A stretch of DNA of 64,000 nucleotides. Origin: Ligustrum vulgare (lineage: Eukaryota > Streptophyta > Magnoliopsida > Lamiales > Oleaceae). Each line of letters begins with the position of its first letter. Within the stretch, counting starts at the first letter, position 1. This document shows, in pieces, positions 45,645 to 56,228 of the stretch. The position numbers and the translations under genes were made by a program. The DNA lies in contig OY743180.1 of the NCBI GenBank assembly GCA_963555705.1, forward strand, positions 34,752,129-34,816,128. The letters run 5' to 3'. Below the pieces are notes generated by a model that was not told where the DNA came from, ran no database searches, and saw only the letters and a program-made list of their open reading frames with translations.

Positions 45645-46520
45645 ATTTAATAAATATGGAAAAGTATATGAATGAATTATATACTCCATTATATGTAATC
45701 ATGAAGAGCATAATATTTGTATAAATATGGAAAAGTATATGAATGAATTATATACTCCATTATATGTAATCATGAAGAGCATAATATTTGTATAAATATG
45801 GAAAAGTATATGAATGAATTATAGACTCCATTATATGTAATCATGAAGAGCATAATATTTGTATAAATATGGAAAAGTATATGAATGGTTGATAAGATTC
45901 CATTATATGTAATCATGAAGAGCATAATATTTGTATAAATATGGAAAAGTATATGAATGGTTGATAAGACTCCATTATATGTAATCATGAAGAATTATTT
46001 TTATTATTGAAATTAAGAAAATATATGCAAGCATGAGAGGTTCCATTATATATAATAATTATGAGAATCTTAATTTAATAAATATGGAAAAGTATATGAA
46101 TGAATTATATACTCCATTATATGTAATCATGAAGAGCATAATATTTGTATAAATATGGAAAAGTATATGAATGAATTATATACTCCATTATATGTAATCA
46201 TGAAGAGCATAATATTTGTATAAATATGGAAAAGTATATGAATGAATTATAGACTCCATTATATGTAATCATGAAGAGCATAATATTTGTATAAATATGG
46301 AAAAGTATATGAATGGTTGATAAGATTCCATTATATGTAATCATGAAGAGCATAATATTTGTATAAATATGGAAAAGTATATGAATGGTTGATAAGACTC
46401 CATTATATGTAATCATGAAGAGCATAATATTTGTATAAATATGGAAAAGTATATGAATGGTTGATAAGACTCCATTATATGTAATCATGAAGAGCATAAT
46501 ATTTGTATAAATATGGAAAA
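45645..46520. repeat. Expanded 71-72 bp minisatellite in LTR B2
   Basis: Two runs of the minisatellite separated by a repeat of the LTR segment ATTATTTTTATTATTGAAAT, the footprint of a ~428 bp tandem duplication with its break inside a minisatellite unit (ATGAAG/AATTATT near 45993). Confidence 0.85.
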
Positions 46521-46755
46521 GTATATGAATGGTGCTTTACTTTAAGAAAAGGATGTGTTAAAATTAATAGAATTGAATGATTATGTTTACAATATGCCAA
46601 CTTTATACATCTATTTAAACCCATCTCTTTTACACACAACTCTACACATATACACTTATTTCCAATCTCTTGACAAAATCCACAAGTAAGAGAAATTCAA
46701 GGTGGTCAAGAAAGTTTTGGTCCATTTACTACTACACTTCATTTTAATCTTTTAA

Positions 46756-47326
46756 AAGGTAAGTATATCTTATGTTTTTATGAAAATTAAGTATGTTGTT
46801 ATGAAATGTAAGTATATCTTATGTTTTTATGAAAAGTAAGTATGTTTTTATGAAAGGTAAATACACCTTATGTTTTTATGAAAAGTAAGTATGTTTTTAT
46901 GACAAGTAAGTATATCTTATGTTTTTATGAAAAGTAAGTATGTTTTTATGAAAGGTAAATACACCTTATGTTTTTATGAAAAGTAAGTATGTTTTTATGA
47001 CAAGTAAGTATATCTTATGTTTTTATGAAAAGTAAGTATGTTTTTATGAAAGGTAAATACACCTTATGTTTTTATGAAAAGTAAGTATGTTTTTATGACA
47101 AGTAAGTATATCTTATGTTTTTATGAAAAGTAAGTATGTTTTTATGAAAGGTAAATACACCTTATATTTTTATGAAAAGTAAGTATGTTTTTATGACAAG
47201 TAAGTATATCTTATGTTTTTATGAAAAGTAAGTATGTTTTTATGAAAGGTAAATACACCTTATGTTTTTATGAAAAGTAAGTATGTTTTTATGACAAGTA
47301 AGTATATCTTATGTTTTTATGAAAAT
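46756..47326 (+). repeat. Expanded GTAAGTAT array in LTR B2
   Basis: Seventeen exact GTAAGTAT strings and five GTAAATAC variants in modules with a ~98 bp higher period. It would lie in the RNA leader or the 3' R-U5 region. Confidence 0.85.
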
Positions 47327-47836
47327 GTTTGGATCATTGCTATGAAATCAATCTCACAAGATTGTTATGGGTTCCATATGATATGTTTATGATTATACTA
47401 AGGGGACCGGAGTTTAGTAGCGCTACACATAAGAATTCTTGCCATTTAAGTTCGGTAAAATTCTTGTGTCTCCCTATGTTTATGAATATTTCAATCCTAT
47501 CCTATGTTATGATGAAAATGATCCATATGTTTTCAAAAGAAAATTTATGCTTGGTATACTTACTGGGATTTTATAAATCTCACTCCACGATATTTACCAT
47601 TTCAGATAATTGAAGGTTCGAGGCGGTCAACATGGAAGTGGCAAAAGTGGTTAAGATTGATGAGATAATTATGTTGAACTTTATGTAAGAAAATTATGTT
47701 CTATTTTTATTCACAAATAAAATTATGGGATTCTAATTATTCTTTTGAATAATTTTACATTACTATTTAAGTCTCGATAATATGATATGAGTCACTTTTT
47801 GTGGCACTCGAATGGTCGAGAATTCGGGTCGTCACA

Positions 47837-48276
47837 CCATCAAAGAAATTGTTAACATTCAGAAGCCCAATAGGCTTAGTATGGAGATCTAGTTGAGCCC
47901 ACGAGGTAATGTTAAAGATTTCTTCTAAGGTACCAAAACCTCCGGGCAGGGCTATAAAGGCATCAGAACCATATAGCATACAAGTTATGCGTTCATGGAT
48001 GGATAAGGTTTGAACTTCATGCCCTCGTGTTTTGCCTGCAACATCTACCAAAGGGACAGGTATGACACCGATTACTTTTGATTTCTCTGCAAGAGCAGAT
48101 TGGGAAACACAACCCATTAGACCACTGCTACCACCCCCATATACAAGAGTGATACCTTTTTCCCCCAGTTTCTTTCCAAGATCTACAGCCGCTTCTAGAT
48201 AACCGAAGCCTTTCCCTACTTTTGATCCACAAAATACACAAATAGTTTTGATTTGTCGAAGTTTTGGTGCTTCCAT
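47837..48276 (-). pseudogene. LOG-like: LOG, N-terminal fragment (second A copy), cut by element B
   Basis: It encodes residues 1-146 (MEAPKLRQIK... to NVNNFFDG), identical to the intact A copy, including R96 and PGGFGTLEE. It then reads about 23 codons into the end of LTR B2. The remaining C-terminal codons are at 38748-38963. The helices after the catalytic core are missing, so it is probably inactive. Confidence 0.9.
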
Positions 48277-48601
48277 CTTTGATAGTAAAGAAGGGAAAAC
48301 TTACGAAGAAGATGTGATTTTGGGATGCCTGAACTATGAAATATGTTTGGCTATTTAAAGCCGGAAAAATTTACTGTTTTTGATTGATTCTGAAAAAGTA
48401 AAGATTCACTTTTTGACAAAATCGGCCAACTTTTGACTATTTTATCAAAGATATCACCTTTCGGTGATTTATTTCCAGCTTTATCAAACCTCGAGAAAAG
48501 GAAAATATATTTATTTCCAGCTTTATCAAACCTCGAGAAAGGAAAATATATTTTATTTCCAAAACGCGTGAAAGAAAGCAGCAAATATTTTAAAAGATTT
48601 A
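48277..48601. other. LOG upstream region of the second A copy, then deletion junction
   Basis: It matches about 32224-32550, including the TATA-like box and the ~42 bp repeats. At 48601/48602 (AAGATTTA to TCTCCACAC) it jumps into LTR A DNA equivalent to position 27300. Compared with the complete copy, about 1,472 bp of internal DNA (the whole cysteine-rich gene) and the first 456 bp of the LTR are lost. Confidence 0.85.
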
Positions 48602-51600
48602 TCTCCACACATTTCTTTTCTTTTCTTTTCCACTTTACACCATTTTTCTCTTCACTTTCCACTTCAATTCCAACACATACTATACCTACCACACCATTAC
48701 CAACTCCACCACCCGTATGCATTCATTATGTTGCAAGAACATAATAATTATATTCTCCATTATCATCACAACACATGATCACAAACACAAAATTATATCA
48801 TCCATCATCAAACCAACACCTCAACTCCAGCTTCACCATTATATGCAGCATTATCACCAATATCAATCTGTCCACAGCCACCAACCATAGACTATAGCTA
48901 GCTCCATCACTGCCATGGCTTCGCAGCCACCTCTATTACCTATCGAATACCAGTTCACTGCCAATCAGATTATCACCGGAAACTCATCACCTGCATAAAC
49001 TCCATCATCTATCATCACCATCACACAGATCACAAACCTGCAACCAGCACTCTTCAAACCATTTCAGCCACCACAAACTGCACCACCAAAATTATCAAGC
49101 ACAACCAGTAAGCCACCACTGTTTCATCACTGGCAAAACAACCCAATCTAACTACCTTCTTCACCACCAACCACTCTGCCTCCATCACGCCACCAAACTC
49201 CAGCATCATCACTGTCTCTGCCATTTCAAATTCAATCCACCACCTCACCGGTTCAACCAAATCACAATCACCATCATCAGAATCAAACACCACCTCAAAT
49301 CCCCAATACAGCTCACAGAAGAAAGACCATCATCACTGCCTCCACCACCGCCACTACCCAAACTTCAATCCCCAACAAATCAAACCCAAAATCAACTCAA
49401 AACCAAAGAACTAAGTTAAAGCTCAGAACAATACCTCTACCGCCGACTGATTGACCGGTTTTTCGCCGGAAAGTCGCGAATTCAAAACCTAGGTTACACT
49501 TCGATTTCGCACCTAAGCCCTCCAATCTGAATCTTACTCTGACCGACACCAGTCGCCGCACCCTACGCCGGTGTGTGCCGGCGAATCGCCGGCTGAAGAC
49601 CCTATTTCGCCGACGATCGCACTTCCGCCTCTCGTTTCCCTCTCGCCTGTCTCACTCTGTCTGAAAAAAATTGAGAGAGAGAATAACGATCTGAGGATAT
49701 ATAATTAATTTTCAGAATTTGCAGCATTGGTCCCCCTCTTTTGAAAAGTTATTCAATTCAGTCCCTTTTGGTTTCAAATCATCAATTTCAGCCCTTAAGT
49801 TTTAAATGAGTTTTAATCAGTCCTTTCATTTTAAAAATCTGATCAATTCAGTCCCTGCTGATTTACTTTATTTGATTTTAAGCCCAAGTTTTAAAAGTAT
49901 TCATTTTAGTCCCTCAACTTTCAAAATATCTATTTTAGTCCCTGAACTTTCAAAAGTATTCATTTTAGTCCCTCAACTTTCAAAACATCAATTTTAGTCC
50001 TCAAAATTATAATTTATCATTTTGAACTATATATTCGATAGACTAAAGTGACTTATTGGCTAAGACGAAGCGTACGGAGAATTTAAAGAAATTGAAGTCA
50101 TTCCCGCTCAACTTTGCACTCGTCGGATTTGAGGTAGACTCGCACTTATTAATTGATTTAAATTATGATTTCATATGAATGTCATGTGACTTGTGAAAGT
50201 CAATTTTTAAGAAAAGCAAGTATGTTGTTATGAAAGGTAAATATACCTTATGTTGTTATGAAAAGTAAGTATGTTTTTATGAAAAGAAAATATACTTTAT
50301 GTTTTACGAGAAAAGTAAGTATACCCTATGCTTCACGAAAATGTTTTTTTGGATCATTGCTATGAAATCAATCTACCAAGATTGTTTTGGGTCCCATATG
50401 ATAAGTTATGATATGTTAAGGGGACCGGAGTTTTAGTAGCGCTACACATAAGAATTCTTGCCACGAAGTTCGGTAACATTCTTGTGTCTCCTATGTTTAT
50501 GAGGATTTGCCACGAAGTTCGGTAAAATTCCTGTGTTTCCATATGTTTATGAGGATTTACCACCTAAGTTCGGTAAAATTCCTGTCGCATATGTTTATGA
50601 GGATTTCGATCCTATCTTATGTTATGATGCAATTGATCCCTATGAATTTCAAAAATTATGCTTGGTATACTTACTGTGATTTTACTGTTATTATGATTTT
50701 ACTACATAAGAATTCTTGCCACCTAAGTTCGGTAAAATTCTTATATTTATGAGGATTTCGATCTTATCCTATGTTACTGTGATTTTACTGTTATTATGAT
50801 TTTACTGCATAAGAATTCTTGCCACCTAAGTTCGGTAAAGTTCTTGTATGTTTATGAGGATTTAAATCCTATCTTATGTTATGCTTTCAAAAGAAATTAT
50901 GCTTGGCATAATTAAAATGTTTTTATAAGTATATGGTTTTCAAAGAGATGTTTTCAAAGAGATGTTTTCAAAGAGATGTTTTCAAATGAGCTGTTTTCAA
51001 AGAGCTATTTTCAAAAGAGCTGTTTTCAAAGAGCTGTTTTCAAAGAACTATTTTCAAAGAGATGTTTTCAAAGTGCTGTTTTCAAAGAACTATTTTCAAA
51101 GAGATGTTTTCAAAGAGCTGTTTTCAAAGAGCTATTTTCAAAGAGCATATGATTTGCAAAATATGTCCCGTGCTGTAATGCACAATATGAGTTTTATCAA
51201 GAGCCGTTTTATAAAGAAGCTCTATCAATGCCCATTTTATAAAGAGCCGGGATTTATGTGTTTAATCATCTTATAAATTAAATTAATTTGCGATGAGTCT
51301 ACTGAGTATTTCCCCCATGAAATACTCACCCTACTTTTTAACAGTTTTGCAGATTTCGGAGACGGTGGCGAGCGATGAATGATGGTGGCAATAATCGTTA
51401 AACGGTTGAAAGTTTGACGTTAATGATTTTCGTATTTTTTTCCAAACAATCGAATAATTTAGAGAAGTTCATTTATTTGAGAAATTATGACATTGGCAAT
51501 TTCTTTACAATATTAATGGTTCGATTTACTATTTCAAATGGTTTCATAAATGTTTTCAATTTTATCGGCCATTACAGTTTATTTAATGTTGCCAAAAATG

Positions 51601-51693
51601 AATTTCAATTATTTCTTCCGCCAAAATATTATTCGAAAAATTTAGACAGAAAATGACGTAGTGAATCGGGTATACGGAACTAGGGGCGCTACA
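48602..51693 (+). mobile_element. LTR A3 (truncated at its start, 3,092 bp)
   Basis: Corresponds to 27300-30405. It ends GGGGCGCTACA and is followed at once by the target duplication ATAAA and satellite. It shares several bases with A2 rather than A1 (GAATCAAAC, TTAAAGCTC) and has private changes near its end, such as CTAGGGGCG. One 14 bp minisatellite unit is missing. Confidence 0.9.
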
Positions 51694-53108
51694 ATAAACT
51701 ACTTCCCTTACGGGAAGTAGGGTTGTAGCCAGTCCAAGCGTCCATATTGAAAACCATCACGAAAAGACAAATATTCTACGAAAACAGCTTATGTAATCGT
51801 TAATAACAATCTTTCTCAAGCAAATTTTAACAAATATTTTAAAGAAAATAATAGTAAAAAATGCAATAATACATGTATAGCAATACTAGAAGATGAAATT
51901 TCACACACTGCTCTTACTTCTACTTATGAAATTTTAATAACTGCTCCAACCTATTGTTACTCTTACCCCCATTAGTTAAATTTAGTGTCTACTTCGGCTA
52001 TTGCTCCAACTGTGACTTACCAACTCCTACAACATCCCGTACTCATATAATAGTTATTAATCACTTCACTCCTACTCCGACTCCTATTAACTCAAGTAAT
52101 CTACGTCAAACATACACTAATAATAAATTCTATATTAAAAACTAAATCGAACTTGCCATAATAAACATTTCACTAAAAGAAATACTTCCCTTGTAAGCAA
52201 CTAGGTTGTCGGCATATCAAGTGTGTAGTGTCAAAACCATTCCAGAAGACCAGTATTCTACGTGCACGTCTTCTGCAATCAATACAAATAATCATTGTCA
52301 AGCAAATCTTAAATAATATTTTAAAGTATACAAAAATAAACTGTACAATAAGAAATATATAGCAATACAATAACATGAAATTTCTTACACTACTCTTACT
52401 TCAACTCTTGAAATTTTAACAACCGCTCCTACCTATTCTTGTGTACAATAACTGTGACTTATGAAATTATATAGCAATACAATAACTCATGAAATTATTG
52501 TGTACTTCGACTATTACTCCAACTGTGACTTACCTACTCCTAGAACTACCCGTACTCGTGAAATAGTTATTACTCATTTCACTCCTATTCCGACTCCTTT
52601 TAACTCAAGTAATCTACATCAAACACAAAATAATTATAAATTCAATATTGAAAACTAAATCGAACTTCTAGCTAAAAGAAATACTTCCCTTAGAAACAGT
52701 AAAGTTGTCCGACAAGTGCATAAATTCAAAACCATTCCAAAAGACCTGTATTCTACGACCACACCTTCTGTAATCAATACAAATAATCATTGTCAAGCAA
52801 ATCTTAAAAAATATTTTAAAGTATACAAAAATAAACTTTACAATAATAAATCTATTGCAATACTAAAATATGAAATTTCATAAACTTGTCTTACTCCAAA
52901 TAAAAAAATTTCAGTAACTGTTCCTAACAATTGTTACTCTTAATCCCATATTTGTTAAACTTTAGTTCCTATTTCCACTTTTACTCTCGTACAGCGACAT
53001 ACCTACCACAGGTCTTTCCCCTATCCGAATAAAAGTCACCAACTACTTCAATTCCCAGTCCGACTCCTATTAACTCAGGATATCTACTTCAAACATACAA
53101 TAATAATG
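51694..53108. repeat. Satellite array, diverged subtype, direct orientation
   Basis: Starts with the right target duplication ATAAA (51694-51698) and continues the phase broken at 26843: C near 51705, A near 52196, B near 52695. Near 52440-52500 a short duplicated patch (ATAGCAATACAATAACATGA type) disturbs subunit A. It ends in the tail of B at AATAATGA, which is shared with the adjoining retrotransposon fragment. Confidence 0.9.
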
Positions 53109-54676
53109 ACGTATGGAATAGTCTCAATGAATTCCATCCAACGGGTGTGTCTTTTGTTTAGCTTACCTTGTCCGTTGAGGTGTTTCAGTGACTCGTGGTC
53201 AGTGTGTATGACGAATTCATTCGGTCACAGATAGTGCTGCCATGTCTCCAAGGCACGAACAAGAGCATAAAGCTCCTTGTCGTAGGTAGGATAATTCAAA
53301 ACTGCCCCACTCAGCTTTTCACTGAAAAATGCAAACGGCCTTTTTTCCTGCATAAGAACGGCTCCAATACCTATTCCTGATGCATCACATTCAATCTCAA
53401 AGGTTTGGTTAAAGTTAGGTAAAGCCAAATCCGGTGCAGAACATAACCTATCCTTAAGCATTTTAAAAACATTTTCTTGTGCTACCCCCCAATGGAATCC
53501 TACACTTTTCTTGACTATTTCTGTGAGTGGTGCTGCAAGTGTGCTAAAGTCTTTAACAAATCTCCTATAAAACCCACCCAACCCGTGGAAGCTCCTAACC
53601 TCCGTAATACTTTTGGGAGTTGGTCATTCTTTAATAGCATGAATTTTCTCCTCATCTACCTCAACACCATTAGCACTAACGACAAAACCAAGAAAAATTA
53701 CCTTTTCCATGCAAAAAGTACACTTTTTAAAATTAGCATATAGTTTAACAGTTTTCAAAACTTCCAAAACAGATCTTAAATGTTCAATGTGATCACCTAA
53801 GTTCTTACTATGTACCAAAATTTCATCAAAGTATACCACAACGAATTTACCAATGTAAGCACGAAAGACATGATTCATTAATCTCATCAAAGTATACCAC
53901 AACGAATTTACCAATGTAAGCAGACATGATTCATTAATCTCATAAAAGTGCTAGGTTCATTTGAGAGGCCGAATGGCATAACCATCAATTAATATAAACC
54001 ATATTTGGTTTTGAAGGCTGTTTTCCACTCATCACCTTCTTTCATACGAATTTGGTGATAACCACTCTTAAGGTCTATTTTTCTAAAAATACAAGCACCA
54101 TATAGTTCACCAAGCATGTCATCAAGTCTAGGTATGGGATGGCGATACTTTACCGTAATATTGTTGACTGCTCTACAATCCACGCACATCCTCCAAGTCC
54201 CATCTTTTTTTGGCACCAACAAAACTGGTACTGCACATGGGCTCATGCTTTCCCTAACATTGCCCTTTTTCAACAACTCTTCAACCTGCTTTTGTAGCTC
54301 TTTGATCTCTTCGGGATTGCTCCTATAATCTGGCCTGTTTGGGATGATTGCTCTCGGCTTAAAGTCAATCTGGTGTTCAATCCCTCGAATTTGCGGCAGC
54401 CCACTAGGAATCTCCTTGGGAAATAAATCTGCAAATTCCTGAAAAAGAGACACAGCTAAACTTGGGAGGGAGTGGTTAGCTTCATCAAGTACAAGGACAG
54501 ATTCCTTATACATGAGTAAAATCACTGGTTTATTTGTAGAAATAGCTTTGGTGATATCACTCTGTTTTTCGTAGAAGCTCACCTTTGTTTTCTCTCTTTT
54601 ATTTTTACTGGCACTCTTCACACCCTCTCCTTTTTCTAGGATCGTGGTCCCAACTCTCGGTTTTTCACACAACTCT
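53109..54676 (-). pseudogene. CRM-3: truncated pol fragment (linker, RT, RNase H)
   Basis: Minus-strand CRM pol without LTRs, gag or integrase. From right to left it encodes the linker (EKPRVGTTI), [38 protein letters not shown], an RT core with YFDE in place of [21 protein letters not shown], and RNase H with [13 protein letters not shown]. It is broken by frameshifts and by a ~58 bp tandem duplication around the YFDE region (about 53826-53945). The left edge shares AATGA with satellite; the right edge is at CACAACTCTC. It is similar to CRM-1 and CRM-2 and retains the RT part that CRM-1 lost. Confidence 0.85.
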
Positions 54677-55306
54677 CGGTTTTCTTTCTATATGACCTCT
54701 GTAGCGAGCTTTAGGTCGGCACCTCCCAACTCAGTTGAGCTTAGAGTACCAGGTTCAGAGAACCCCTCAGACCTAATTACCCGAATCATAAAGGCTTAAC
54801 CAAAAAAGTTAAAGATGTTTTAACGTCTTATGTGTAAGTCCACTCTCCGTACTTGCTTTCTAGATGATCCCTGTAGCGAGCTTTAGGTCGGCAGCTCCCA
54901 ACTCAGTTGAGTTTAGGGTACCAGATTCAGAGAATCCCTCAGACTTACTTGCTCGAGTCAAAAAGGCATTTGAAGAGTAGAATAAGACCTTCAGCATTTT
55001 TCTGTTTTTATGCTGGTTATTATGGTTTATACCCGTTGATCGAAACCCCTTACACTAAAGATGTAAAACTGAAAAGTTCAAATCCTCAATCTACTAATGC
55101 ATACTCAATCTAACCTTCCCACCCCCAAACTGCTTCTTGAGCAGTTTGGTTGGTTCTACAGTTCAGGTCGGGATCTAATTACTTAAGGTTCGGGATTTTT
55201 CAATCGGTTCTATGTTCAAATTGCACAAGTTTTCCCCACAAGTATCAAGCATCTCCCTACATAAGTTTTTATTTGAAAGTGGCTATGTGTTCAAATTTGA
55301 TGAAAG
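54677..55306. mobile_element. Unclassified LTR-retroelement non-coding DNA, left part
   Basis: No gene. It holds a ~173 bp tandem duplication (copies near 54698 and 54871, with CTGTAGCGAGCTTTAGGTCG and TCCCAACTCAGTTGAG). It also holds CCCACCCCCAAACTGC (about 55118), the reverse of a GTTTGGGGGTGGG purine tract. With 62497-64000 it forms the sequence into which CRM-2 inserted. Long purine tracts of this type are common after pol in Athila/Tat-type elements, but the lineage is uncertain. Confidence 0.5.
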
Positions 55307-55311
55307 TCTTA
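55307..55311. repeat. Target site duplication TCTTA, left side of CRM-2
   Basis: TCTTA abuts the outer end of the 3' LTR and is repeated exactly at 62492-62496 beyond the 5' LTR. It fixes the LTR boundaries of this family. Confidence 0.9.
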
Positions 55312-56228
55312 TGATGTGATCCGTTATGGGGATCACCAAGAACACGCGGAATTAAACGCCGGAAAGCTCTAAAATCCAAGATAGTAGACGGTAACAATGC
55401 AACCCCGACCTCACGACGCAAGAACTATGGGTATATTAAACCCAAAACCCGTTACGATGCGGAGATAAGAACCACAAAGGGGGAATGCCACAAAGGTTGT
55501 CAAATCCTTTGATAAGTTTAATTTGATCGACGAGAACACGAAGAAAATATAAGGGAATATCTCACCTTCAATATCATTAATCTCAAGAATAAAAGTTGTA
55601 TCTTACAATGCTGAATAAAGCCATATATATAGGCAAAGAAAATAAAGCAACTAAAAATAAACTAGAATTCAACCTAAACTAAAAAGCTAAAAACACTTAA
55701 CATTAACTTAAAATTCGGAACTTAAGTTACGGCCGTGAAAATGACCTTTACGGCCGTAAACAAGCTACGTATTTAAAAATTGACAACATATGTTACGGCC
55801 GTGAAAATGACCTTTACGGCCGTAATCAATATTCTGAATTAAAACTACTAAACTTTTTACGACCGTGAAATAGAGGGTTACGGCCGTAAGTCCTCTTCTG
55901 CATAATTTCGCCATTGTAGTGTTACGGCCGTAATTTTGGTTTTACGGCCGTGAATACGTTACGGCCGTAATATCAGGCTTGACGGCCGTGATTCAATTGC
56001 TGCCCAATTTCTTGTTCCTCCTTGATCCCAATGTATTGCAATAACTTTGGCTCCTCTTCCACATTGTTATGCAACGTAAATGAAGTCTTTGCACTAGAGC
56101 ACTCGTCCATCCACGCTTGCATGAATCCTTGCATTGCCTGCTTGATTCTTTTGGCTTTTTGTCTCGTTATTGGTCCTACGGGCACGTGCAACGGGTCAAC
56201 GTTCTTCGAGCCACTCCGGAACTCATCA
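55312..56228 (-). mobile_element. 3' LTR of CRM-2 (917 bp)
   Basis: In element orientation it starts TGATGAGTTCCG and ends GGATCACATCA. The first ~256 bp encode the last 85 residues of integrase (stop at 55973). Ten ACGGCCGT-type palindromes (55729-55992, one degenerate) and a TATATATA box (about 55623-55631) follow. Confidence 0.92.
55729..55992. repeat. ACGGCCGT palindrome cluster, CRM-2 3' LTR
   Basis: Ten sites, nine with a perfect ACGGCCGT core, grouped partly in pairs 10-20 bp apart (for example GTTACGGCCGTGAAAATGAC and then TTTACGGCCGTAA). The 5' LTR has the same cluster at 61990-62255. Confidence 0.8.

Larger units (their letters stand above)
38964..47836 (+). mobile_element. Element B: non-autonomous LTR retrotransposon with LOG cargo
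   Basis: LTRs at 38964-40758 (1,795 bp) and 45320-47836 (2,517 bp) begin TGTAGCGACCAAGAATTTTT and end GGGTCGTCACA. The 5' LTR is followed by a TGGTATCAGAGC primer site; AAGGGGGTAAG precedes the 3' LTR. There is no gag or pol. Its internal region from about 41697 is homologous to element A, with the same antisense LOG and cysteine-rich genes, but the LTRs are a different family sharing only some modules with A. It interrupts LOG of the second A copy. Flanks are AACAAACC and CCATCAAAG, against CAAACCATCAAAG in intact LOG, so a clean 5 bp target duplication is not visible; only CC (or ACC) is repeated. Confidence 0.88.
45320..47836 (+). mobile_element. 3' LTR of element B (2,517 bp, expanded)
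   Basis: Same ends and order as the 5' LTR but 722 bp longer. Two repeat changes explain this. A ~428 bp block (about 45566-45993), including part of the 71 bp minisatellite, is duplicated directly after itself. The GTAAGTAT array (46756-47326) has 17 exact strings instead of 8. Non-repeat parts look nearly identical to LTR B1, so the expansion followed or accompanied a recent insertion. Confidence 0.88.
26844..51693 (+). mobile_element. Composite of element A (LTR-int-LTR-int-LTR) with nested element B
   Basis: ATAAA flanks the whole block on both sides and occurs once in uninterrupted satellite, so it entered as one integration. Inside, LTR A1 plus internal DNA (26844-34021) and LTR A2 plus internal DNA (34022 on) repeat with an exact 7,178 bp offset. 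The second internal copy is interrupted by element B (38964-47836). The third LTR is truncated at its start by a deletion at 48601/48602. Element A has no gag or pol; it has long LTRs, a tRNA-Met primer site, a purine tract (AAGGAGGTAAGA) and antisense cargo genes. TGTAGCGACC ends and CGAGGACGAAATTATTTTAA before the 3' LTR resemble Tekay/Del-type chromoviruses, so it is probably a derivative of that lineage moved by a helper. Confidence 0.85.

Noticed and set aside
38964..47836. Element B as part of the original A element and not a nested insertion
   Set aside because: B has its own LTR pair, primer site and polypurine tract, and it splits LOG of the second A copy into two parts that are otherwise identical to the intact gene.
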